64,000 nt of DNA from Symbiodinium natans (lineage: Eukaryota; Sar; Dinophyceae; Suessiales; Symbiodiniaceae), in assembly GCA_905221605.1 (NCBI GenBank), contig CAJNDS010002140.1:234001-298000 (forward strand), read 5' to 3'. This document shows positions 51,958-61,028 of this stretch, one piece after another. Below the pieces are notes generated by a model, which had not been told where the DNA came from, made no database searches, and saw nothing but the letters and a program-made list of their open reading frames with translations. A program made the translations under genes and the position numbers. Numbering within the stretch: the stretch's first letter is position 1; each line of letters opens with the position of its first letter.

Positions 51958-52002
51958 CAGGGGGCAATGTTTCTTAAACCTCCTAGACATGGTCACAAAT
52001 CT

Positions 52003-52083
52003 GCCGAGGTGCGTGCCTACTGCCTCGACCCGTTGGCCAAGGGCAACTGGACGGAAGTCCTTGAACTGGCCGGGAACCTTGAA
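52003..52083 (+). CDS. exon-like island with sequon
   Basis: Reads AEVRAYCLDPLAKGNWTEVL then ELAGNLE, with an NWT sequon, then enters an AT-rich minisatellite. Confidence 0.4.
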
Positions 52084-52270
52084 CATACTAATGTAGTAAC
52101 ATACTAATAGAGTAATATGCTCATGGAGAAATATATACTCATAGAGTTAGATACTACTATAGTAATATACTAGTATAGTACTATACTGATATAGTAATAT
52201 AGTGTATGAGAACATACTAATGGAGTAATATGTATGAGAATAATGTAGTAATATACTGTAGAACACACAT
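52084..52270 (+). repeat. AT-rich minisatellite
   Basis: Degenerate units like ATACTAATAGAGTAATAT repeated about ten times. Confidence 0.8.
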
Positions 52271-52731
52271 AATCATTAAATCTGCAAAGCCGTACGAAAA
52301 TAATGTTATACTTAATAGACTGACATGCCACACTGAGGACGTCCGGAGCTCCCGTGGCCCCAAAGTCGCTTTTCGTAGTACAAGCGTAGTGCATGCAGGA
52401 CGTCCGGAGCTCCAGTGGTGAGGAGGTCGACTTTGAATGCTCTTGGGACCCTAAACCCTCAACCCTAAACCCTAAACCGGGACCCTCAACCCTAAACGCT
52501 AAACCCTAAACCCTAAACCCTAATCACTAAAGCGCCCTTGGAGTTCTCTTGGGGGAAACCTTCTGTGAACTGGACCCCGACGAAGCGCTGCGCTGCATCA
52601 GGGTTTAGGGTTTAGGTTTTAGGGTTTAGGGTTTAGGGTTTAGGGTTCAGGAGTCTAGGGAGTCTGGGGCCACATTGGGATTTCCTTCTCAGGGATAGGG
52701 TCTAAGCCATGTTCTCTTCATGACGTCCAGC

Positions 52732-52825
52732 AGGTGGAAGTTGGATCCTCGCTGCACAGCGTTTGAGTTCCAGCACTGTGCAAACTTCCTCAGTTTGCGG
52801 TGCGCTGCTGCGTCACCTGCCCTAG
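52732..52825 (+). CDS. exon-like island with Cys residues
   Basis: After CCAGC the frame reads RWKLDPRCTAFEFQHCANFL then SLRCAAASPALD. Cys spacing suggests an extracellular exon. Confidence 0.4.
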
Positions 52826-53199
52826 ATCATAAACCCTAAACCCTAAACCCTAAACCCTAAACCCTAAACCCTAATGGCTGAGTTCACAACGCCGGCAATT
52901 CCCGCCGACCCGCCACTGCTTGGCCGGAGACTCAAAATTTCATCCTCGTGCAGTGTTTCAGAGTCTACTATAGGGGCCTCAAGAATTGGAAAAGGGTTTT
53001 GGGGGTTTAGGGTTTAGGGCTTAGGGTTTAGGGTCTGGGGTTTAGGGTTTAGGGTTTAAGGGGATATTCATAAAGGGAAATACCATGAGTAATTCTTCCG
53101 ACCCCTATATTCGACAAGGGAAACACATTGTTCCCCACATTGAGTAGCTGTTTCAGGCTCTGTTCTTCAGGATTAGGACTTCGGGGTGTCAAAGGTCCA

Positions 53200-53303
53200 A
53201 CATACTTAGCCAACAGTTGAACTTTAAACTTTTTGGGCTTCATTATTTAGTAGGAACAAGAAAGTTGAACCTCGTGTTACTCCTTGGCTATTGGAGAAGT
53301 AAG
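53200..53303 (+). mobile_element. introner-like element, same family as an RMT2 intron
   Basis: CTTAGCCAACAGTTGAACTT, then TAAACTTTTTGGG, TTTAGTAGGAACAAGAAAG and a GGAGAAGTAAG end match the intron at 62687-62845 in order. It shows this intron sequence is a dispersed element. Confidence 0.65.
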
Positions 53304-53439
53304 CCAAAAAGGCTCATGTCTGTTGCCGTCCCATTTGAGGTCTGGAGACCCTTGGGCCGTCTGCCACTCAGTACACGCAGATGCGTAAGTGGCTCCGGTT
53401 TTTGCGTGCAACCTCCTAGACCCCCGTTGAAGTTCCATA

Positions 53440-53548
53440 CTCCTAAACCCTAAACCCTAAACCCTAAACCCTAAACCCTAAACCCTAAACCCTAAACCCT
53501 AAACCCTAAACCCTAAACCCTAAACCCTAAACCCTAAACCCTAAACCC
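53440..53548 (+). repeat. (CCCTAAA)n array
   Basis: About 15 uniform heptamers. Confidence 0.95.
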
Positions 53549-53654
53549 TGAACCCTATGAAGGCGCCAGATGAACTTCTTCATGGAGCCGCAGGTGTGAG
53601 CCAAGTGGTTTACGCATCGTCTGGATCATTTGGGGGGTCTTTTTTGGATGTAGG

Positions 53655-53885
53655 GCGCTTGGGGCCCTTTGGGGCCCTTTTGGGGCTCTTTGGGGCCCTT
53701 TGGGGCCCTTTGGGGCGCTTAGGGCCCTTGGGACCTTTTGGGGCCTTCAGGGTCTTTAGGGCCTTTAGGGCCCTTAGGGCCCTTAGCGCCTTTGGGGTCT
53801 TTGGGGGGCTTTAGGGGCTTTAGGGCCCTTAGGGCCCTTGATGCCCTGAGGGCCTTTGGGGCCTTGAGGGCCTTTAGGGTCTTAG
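53655..53885 (+). repeat. GGGGCCCTTT-type decamer repeat
   Basis: Ten-base units such as TTTGGGGCCC and TTTAGGGCCC, partly self-complementary, give Gly/Phe/Leu frames on plus and Pro/Lys frames on minus. Not coding in my view. Confidence 0.85.
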
Positions 53886-54271
53886 GGTTGTGGCCTTCGG
53901 TCATCCAGCCTGCTGAGGAGCTTCAGTTTTGCTCGGCTCCCGACATGGCCAGCGAAGCCCTCAACTCCTCAAACCCTAAGCCCCAAACCCTAAGCCCCAA
54001 ACCCTAAACCCCAAACCCTAAACCCTGAACTCTAAGGCCTAAAGCCTAAACCCCGAAACCCTCCCCAACCTCCCCCCCTTCAAGTCCGGGAGCCGAAACC
54101 CTTCCAAACCCCTGAAGCCCTTAAGCCCCCAAACCCCTGAAGCCCTGAAGCCCTCAAACCCTCAAACCCTCAAACCCTCAAACTTTCAGACCCCTAAACC
54201 CTAAACCCTAAACCCTAAACCCTAAACCCTCAAGCCCTCAAACCCTCAAGCCCTCAAAGCCTCAGAGCTAG

Positions 54272-54326
54272 GATCCCTGGGACTGTGCCTTCGTGGCTTA
54301 TGTCGGCGAGTTGAGCGAGGCAGCCG
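54272..54326 (+). CDS. exon-like island with DC-x-FVA motif
   Basis: Reads DPWDCAFVAYVGELSEAA, comparable with NDCIFVAW at 34440 and NDCVFIG at 48685. It runs into a segment that is duplicated at 54460. Confidence 0.4.
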
Positions 54327-54495
54327 GTCTGCAGAGTGTTTGGGTTTCATAAACAGGCCGCTTGGGGTTTAGGGTTTAGGGTTTAGGTTTTAGGGTTTAG
54401 GGTTTAGGGTTTAGAGTTTAGGGTTTCCAATTGGGAAAGCTACACTCTTGCTGGCGGCCGGTCTGCAGAGTGTTTGGGTTCATAAACAGGCCGCT
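54327..54495 (+). repeat. local 45-bp duplication around a TTTAGGG tract
   Basis: CCGGTCTGCAGAGTGTTTGG through ATAAACAGGCCGCTT occurs at about 54328 and again at about 54458, each followed by TTTAGGG units. Confidence 0.85.
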
Positions 54496-55703
54496 TAGGG
54501 TTTAGGAGGGTTTCGGGTTTATAGGGTTTCGGGTTTGGGGTTTAGCCTTGGATATTTCATCGAGGGACGATAAGGGGGCTGTTGGAGTTCTTGTGGGCTT
54601 AGAGGTCTGTCGGAGTCGGCTTGAGGGGCCTTCAGGGGTTCGATGCTTTTGACTTAGAGTGTCTCAACCTTAAACCCCCAGCAGGACCCTGTCAGTTTTA
54701 GCTTTTGGGAGCAGCAGCATGCGGAATCGGTCTACTTCGGGGTTCAGGTTTGAGGGCGCATAAAGTCAGTTGCCATGAAACATACGCTGCAGCATATAGG
54801 GGTCGGAGTAATTACTCATATTATTCCCTTCTGGTTCCTATATTATCAGTCCTTTACAACCCCCGAAAACCCTGTGCTAATTATCATAGTATCTGCCTTG
54901 CTGATGGCAGGCCATGAGCGGCAAGGCCCGAATCGTGTGTTGAGATGTTGGGCTGCGAAAGTGAAGCTTTTTGGGGTCTATGGAGCAGGGTGGAACTCAC
55001 TAGGCGGTGGTACATGCAGAGAGTGTGTCTGTTGCCATGCTCGGCATGCCCTGCTCGTCATTTTTGCCTAGATAAAGCTTGGAAACAATCAGGTGGTGGA
55101 ATATCAGCGTGGTGACGAGGGCGCCGGGAACCAAGCAACACTGTGGCAAGATACCAGAGTGCCCTCACCACTTCGTCTCAGGGTGTACTAGAGTGTACAG
55201 GTGCTTACATAATCCCAAACCCCCAAGCCCCAAACCCGAAGTCCTAGAAGCCCTAAAACCTAATCTCTCGCTGCTGGAGAAGCTGAGCCTTTCGAGGATT
55301 CGCGCGCGGCCAACGAGTCGTTGCTCTGCATGCCGTCAGCTCGAGTCGGTGCGCAGTGTGTGCTCACAGGGCCCGGAACTCAGCGATGGGTTTAACGTTG
55401 ACCTCCCATGAATAACCCCCCCTTGATTGACAGGGGCAAAAAGTCGTCAACATTCGGGTTTAGGGTCTAGGATTTAGAGAGCAGGATCTCAGGTTTTGAG
55501 GCTTCCATGTTCAAGTTGCGTGACGTGACTGTTGCCACAAGGTACGAACCTGAAATATGAGACGTTGTTCTTATATATGGGTAGCCACCCATCGCATCAT
55601 TGTTACGGGCGCCACAATGCAACAACAACCCTCAACCCCAAGCCGAGAGTGCGCCATTTCGTCGAGTGCTTGCGCGGTCTTGCAAGCATGGTTTCTGCAA
55701 TTT

Positions 55704-55794
55704 GGGGGTTTCCCAAAATCTGGGGCGTGTAATTAAGGGGGATTCTGCTGTACTGGGTGTATCAAGGGGGGGCGGTCACTTTTGAAAACCCCCC
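55704..55794 (+). mobile_element. small TIR element, family A (degenerate)
   Basis: GGGGGTTTCCCAAAATCTGGG at the left and CACTTTTGAAAACCCCCC at the right are inverted; the interior is diverged. About 91 bp. Confidence 0.6.
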
Positions 55795-55833
55795 ATGCGT
55801 GGGGCATGGCCACCATGCTGGTACTTCAAATGT

Positions 55834-55933
55834 GGTGGTTTTCGAAATTGGGGTACCTTCTTCGGGTCCTTATTACAAGTGAATCCTACTATTTGGGGTA
55901 CATTTTCGGGGTCCCCTATTTTGGTAAACCCCT
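55834..55933 (+). mobile_element. small TIR element, family A
   Basis: GTGGTTTTCGAAATTGGGGTACC to GGGGTCCCCTATTTTGGTAAACCCC, with the internal TTCGGGTCCTTATTACAAG and CTACTATTTGGGG words. About 100 bp. Confidence 0.8.
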
Positions 55934-56426
55934 CAGGCTCTTCTCACCCTGGCCGAGGCTCATGTCGAATACCACATACCGCATCCGAGTCTGCGAGACC
56001 TGCACCAACGCTCAAGCCCAGCACCCGTGAGGTCTTCGCACTGTGCATTGCGAGGCATTCGTCTTGCATGACATTTCGGTTTGGGGTTTAGGGTTTAGGG
56101 TTTAGGGTTTAGGGCTAGGGTTTAGGCTCAGGGTTTATGGTTAAGGGATTGCTGGCCACTTTGGGATTGCAATCTCGTCGCCGAGGCCGAGGTGTGTGCA
56201 GAAGCCATGAACACCACGCTGACGATGCACCCCGATGCCGTCCGGACAGACTTGTAAGGATGAACCCTAAACCGTTTTACGTTGAACCCATCAAACTTGT
56301 ACAGTCCTAAACCCTAAACCCTAAACCCTGAACCCTGAACCCTAAGCCCTAAACCCCAAACCCTAAACCCTCGAGCGAGGGACAGGCAGGCTGGGCCAGA
56401 CTTTGGCGAGTGTTCTCCCTCTCAGC

Positions 56427-56530
56427 CGCAGGAGCGTGCAGGTGGTCTTCCGCTCGGAGACCCATGCCCACATCAGCTTCATGTCGGGAGACGAGCCGGG
56501 GACTCATGAAGTCCTGGAAATGGGAATTTT
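56427..56530 (+). CDS. exon-like island, beta-sandwich-like
   Basis: After CCTCTCAGC the frame reads RSVQVVFRSETHAHISFMSG then DEPGTHEVLEMGIL and meets a TTTAGGG tract. The H-A-H-I-x-F-x-S-G-D pattern resembles the Methyltransf_FA (farnesoic acid O-methyltransferase) beta domain; this is tentative from one exon. Confidence 0.45.
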
Positions 56531-58372
56531 GGGTTTAGGGTTAAGGGTTTAGGGTTTAGGGTTTATGGTTTAGGGTTTAGGGTTTGTTTAGGGTTTAAGT
56601 TGGGAGAAACCAGTCCGGATCTGTGCAGTCTGCCCAAAGGCCTCCGTACCTGACGCCCTCAGCCCCGAAATGCAGAACCCCAGCAGGAACTCCCCAAACC
56701 TCCCAAACCCCCCCAAAACCAACAGCTCCAAAGCCGGAAGCCCCAAACCCTCAACCCTTCCCCAGGCCAGGCGACTGCAACGCGGAAGGCTGGAGTGTCG
56801 CGTACGGATCAATCTGATGACTCCCCTTCGAAACCGCTAGTTGGAGGGCTTAGGGTTTCGGGTTTAGGGTTCACGGTCTACAATTTCAGTCTTTCGCGAG
56901 TGATGCAAGGGTGGGTTCTTTGGGGACCTGCGTTCGTTTCCGTCGCTTGTGGAGCTTTCATTAACTTTGAATGTTTGGTTTAAAGGGGTGCTCCAGCCGT
57001 TCCAGCCGTGCCGCCGCAAGATTGGCTGATCGAGTACTTCAATGAGTCATGGTGCGGGGCTTGATGCCTCCAAGTGGTCAGTTTCGTGATGGCTGATGTG
57101 TCTCCTCTCAACCCCGACACAGAAGTTTTTTGAGAACGGTCTTTTGTCGTCCGACCTAGTCAGATGTTACCTTGGCAGCAGGTGGGATGAATAGCTAAAT
57201 CAGGCATGCATGGGGGGTTGCGAAGAGGTCGCCACGGAACCAAGATACGCCGAAAGGAGATCCCAGTAAGTTGAAGGGCGACTCAGTGACGAACAGATCG
57301 GCCGGCTTCACCCTGCCAAACAACGTAGAGATCATGGGCAGATAGAATCTACCCAGTCGCTGATGTAGCCAAGTAGGACCCAGGAGTCGACAGTAGCGCA
57401 GGAGGCTTGCAGACAGAAGGGGCGCCGCTGATAAGGACGCGTCTATCCTCCTAACCCAAAGCCCTAAACCCAAGCCTAAACCCTAAACCCAAAGCCCTCC
57501 CTAGAAGCCGCCAAGTTGGCCCTGAGGCATTTTGTGGCGCTCTGCGACCGGGTTCCTGGAGCACGAACCCCCCAGCAGCACGGCACCCGGCCCGATCTGC
57601 AGCGCAGCAGTTGGGTTTAGGGTTGTCAATCTTAAGGGTGTGAAAAAAATCAGGGCAATGTGGGCATTGCCATTGTGCGTTTATGTAGGGTTCTTAAACA
57701 AACAGCAGTTTAGGGTGAAAGACGTTTGTGGCTTACGCAGTCGGGTCTCGTTTAGGGTTTAGGGTTTGGGGTTTAGGGTTTAGGGTTTAGGGTTTAGGGT
57801 TCCTCTCTCTGCGCGGGCATGGTTTGCCTGCGGCCAAGGTGCCACATCGATGTGAGCATGCTGGATGAGGACGCCCAATACTGGATGAGGGCACGCGCCT
57901 CAAGGGTTTAGGGTTTAGGGTTTAGGGTTTAGGGTTTAGGCCGTGGACCCTGAACCCTAAACCCTGAACCCTGTGACTGCCCAGCTTCTTTGCCCTCTTC
58001 CGCGTGTCACGAGGGCGCCCTCGCAGCCCGTATTTTGCTCCATGGCAAGCCCAGAAACCCTAAACATTAAACCCAAAGCCCAAACCCTAAACCCCTCCCG
58101 AATATTCCTTAATGAATGGGTGGAGTCTCTGGTAACGCTCCGTCGAATTGCGTATCGGAACCTCAAATGCTAAATTCCGGCAGCGCCATAAAGCGCCAGG
58201 GGCTTACGGTTTCGGGTTTAGGGTTTAGGGTTTGGGTTTTTAGGGTTTAGGGTTTAGGGTTTAGTGTTTAGGGTTTAGGGCTTAGGGTTTAGGGTTTAGG
58301 GTTTACGGTTTAGGTTTAGGAACATTCCCCCCCTCCCCCTGCCCCACAAACCCACAAAGCCTCTAAGCCCAG

Positions 58373-58444
58373 GTCCAGGAGCTCTGCACTGGGGAGCTCG
58401 AGGCGCCATGGGTGAACTTCACGCTGCCGGCCTGGGAGGCGGGG
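58373..58444 (+). CDS. exon-like island with sequon
   Basis: After TCTAAGCCCAG| the frame reads VQELCTGELEAPWVNFTLPA then WEAG, ending at a TTTAGGG tract. Includes NFT. Confidence 0.45.
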
Positions 58445-58567
58445 CGTTTGGGTTTAGGGTTTAGGGTTTAGGGTTTAGGGTTTGGGGTTTAGGGTTTAGG
58501 GTTTAGGGTTTAGGGCATAGGGCTTAGGGTCTAGGGCTGTTGGGGGAGAGGAGGTGGTTTGGGGGCT

Positions 58568-58712
58568 GTAGGGCCCTAAACCCTAAACCCTAAACCCTAA
58601 ACCCTGAACCCTGAACCCTGAACCCTGAACCCTTGACCCTGAACCCTGAACCCTGAACCCTGAACCCTGAATCCTGAACCCTGAACCCTGAACCCTGAAC
58701 CCTACACCCCAG
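58568..58712 (+). repeat. (CCCTAAA) then (CCCTGAA)n array
   Basis: About five CCCTAAA units pass into about 15 CCCTGAA units, another locally fixed variant. Confidence 0.95.
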
Positions 58713-59788
58713 ATCCCAAACCCGAACTGCCCCATTGAGAGTTGGCAAGTGAATTGGGCTGAAGGTCTGGGGCCCAGTTCTCTAAACGAAGCATCGGGTT
58801 TAGGGTTTGGGGTTTAGGGTTTGGGGGTCTGGGTTTAGGGTTTGGCGTTTAGGGTTTAGGGTTTGGGGTTTAGGGTTTGGGCTTGGTTCCTCCCCCCAAA
58901 GGGTAGCAAGGTGCCATATAGCACAAAGACGCAAGGGGCTGGCAGAAGACATGCCCTTGTCCCTTGGGCAGTTGGGGGTGTGTGGTCTGCTCGTGCAGGG
59001 TTCCTGAAACCTGAGCCCCAAATCCTCCCCCCAAACCCTAAACCCTAAACCCCTAACCCCAAACCCCAAAACCCCAAGCCCTAATCCCTAAACCCCAAAA
59101 ACTGAACCCTAAGCGACGGAGTTCCATGAACCCCTCCCTCCTGCGCCCCCTCCGGCACGCCAGGCGGAGAGCAGCATCCTCCAGGCCGGAGTTTGGAATG
59201 GCTGGGAGGGTTCTAGGGGTATTATAAGGGTCGGAATTATTACAAATAGTATTCCCTTAGGTGGCGTTATAAGAATACTATAATAACCTATTCTAATTCG
59301 TAAGGCCCCTATAGTAGATGGTGTTGGGATTTCGGGGTGCGGGGTTTTGGGGTTTTGGGGTTGAGGGTTTGGGGTTTAGGGGTTTTGGGGTTTTACGGCC
59401 TGGATTGGGGTTTTGGGTTTTGGGTTTTGGTTTAAGGGGGTTTGGGGTTCAGGTTACAAATCCTTGGGACCTGGATGTGTGAGCATGTGTGCTGTGAAGA
59501 AGGTTCTTGTTGTGCACGTGGGCAAAGCTAAGCTGCAAAATTCTTAGAGACGATGTGGGGCTTTTGGTATCGGGAAACTGTGCAGAGCTCATAAGAGTGC
59601 TTTGTTTACGGCTCCATTGCCTTCGGCAAAAGATGGGAGCCTGTTAAAGGTCAATAGTGCCCAGCCGCCTGTCGCAAGTAGGCGCTTTACCAACCGGCAC
59701 TGAGCTTTCTCGTCATTTCAACACACATCTCACGGTAGGTCGACCTCCTTGCAGGTTTTAAAGGGTGCTGCTTGTAGCCACTGCAAAG

Positions 59789-59850
59789 GTTGACAAGGAA
59801 GGCCCCAACATGTCGAACAGCAGCAACATGAGCGAGATGGAGGAGCCCAT
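59789..59850 (+). CDS. possible exon, Met/Asn-rich protein
   Basis: Reads VDKEGPNMSNSSNMSEMEEP. The Met/Asn/Ser composition and NMS sequons match the larger exon at 60175, so both probably belong to one gene; an inverted family A element lies between them in the intron. Confidence 0.45.
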
Positions 59851-59889
59851 TACACCCTATACCCGAAGTCTAAGCCTAAACCCAGAAGT

Positions 59890-60004
59890 GGGTTTACGAA
59901 AGTAGGGGACCCCCCCCCCCCCCCCCAATATAGATCCCCAAAAAGTAGGATCCCCTTGTGATACTAAGGACCCCAATAAGGTACCCTTAACTTCGGAAAT
60001 CCCC
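59890..60004 (-). mobile_element. small TIR element, family A, reverse orientation
   Basis: On the minus strand GGGGATTTCCGAAGTTAAGGG to TACTTTCGTAAACCCAC, with GGGGTCCTTAGTATCACAAGG and TACTTTTTGGGGATC internally, plus a C15 run on the plus strand. About 115 bp. Confidence 0.8.
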
Positions 60005-60174
60005 AAAAGTCTCTGTGCGAGCATGTTGCTGCAACAGTCTGCATGCGGCATGTGACTATCAGAGACTATCAAGAAAGCGAAGAAGGCTTAGTGAACTTAG
60101 TGTTCGGGAGGTTTAGCCCTTCAAGGTGTTTCGTTGACAGCGGCCCGTGAAAAGTTCTTGCCGGGTGTACGCAG

Positions 60175-60501
60175 GAGTTGGAGCAGTGGTGGGAATCGAA
60201 CTACAGCATGGAAAATGTGACGACGAATCATTCCGTCATGGGGGGGATGGAGATGGACATGGGCATGAACATGTCCGCAGCCAACATGTCTGAGCCGATG
60301 ATGCCTGAGATGAACATGTCCGAGATGAACATGACCGGGATGAACGAGAGTATGGCTGGCCTGAGCATGCCAGGGATGGACCAAGCCGAGATGAACCAGA
60401 CTCCGATGAATGACTCAGAGATGAATAGTTCGGACGACAATGACACCGACATGGACGAGCTTGAAAACAGCTCCTATGGCAACACGTCCAACGACAGCCA
60501 G
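60175..60501 (+). CDS. Met/Asn-rich extracellular-type exon
   Basis: A 109-codon exon in phase from TACGCAG|GAG to AGCCAG|GC (a GC donor). The peptide has about 25 Met, many in M-x-M or M-x-x-M spacing (MEMDMGMNMS, MSEMNMTGMNESM), and about ten N-x-S/T sequons, with an acidic C-terminal part. Met motifs with N-glycosylation are typical of the extracellular tails of CTR-type copper transporters and of other copper-binding secreted proteins. I see no transmembrane helices with the right spacing downstream, so the identity is open. It lies 5' of the RMT2-like gene, same strand. Confidence 0.55.
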
Positions 60502-60571
60502 GCAAGCGCTAGGTTCAGTTGTCTGGTGAGAGTTTGCCCGAGAGTGGTAGAAGGGTACAATTCTGTGCGGG

Positions 60572-60705
60572 AGCTCCCTCTTCTATATCCCGCTTGGGAA
60601 GTATTTTTTGTTTTTATATGAAACCCAAGAGGGTATTAAGAACATTAGGTTTATTAAGGTTCTCAGGGGAGTATTAAGGTTCTAAGGGGAGTATAGTGTT
60701 AGCTA
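60572..60705 (+). mobile_element. introner-like element, same family as an RMT2 intron
   Basis: CTATATCCCGCTTGGGAAG at the left is inverse to GGTTCTAAGGGGAGTATAG at the right, with TTTTTGTTTTTATATGAAACCCAAGAG and a duplicated GGTTCTCAGGGGAGTATTAA inside. These words also make up the intron at 62961-63109. Confidence 0.7.
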
Positions 60706-61028
60706 GTGTCTGCACACAATTTCCCGGTGCTGAGACAACCTGCCGTTGCACAGGCTTCGGCGTCTTCGTCACAGGCCGGTTTGCTGCTGCAGGGTTGCTT
60801 CAGATTTGCAAGGGGCCGGTGTTCAACCACAATTGGTTTCAAACAGGAACCGCAATGGGGTTCAGGTCTTCTGGGAGAGTCTTGTGGTTGCTTGCAAACA
60901 GGACCCGAACCCTCAGGCCAGGATGTCCTCGCTTTGCTGCGTGTTCCTTGCGAGCGAGCTGGCTCAAAAAGCAGCCCGAAGCCCGAAGAACCCTAAGAAC
61001 TTGAAGAACCTTGGACTCTTCGACCCTC

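Noticed and set aside
59650-59725. tRNA-like segment on the minus strand (GCTCAGTGCCGGTTGGTAAAGC)
   Set aside because: A D-arm-like part and an anticodon-like stem are visible, but the loop is nine bases and no T-arm GTTCGA follows. It may be a remnant of a tRNA-derived SINE, not a tRNA gene.
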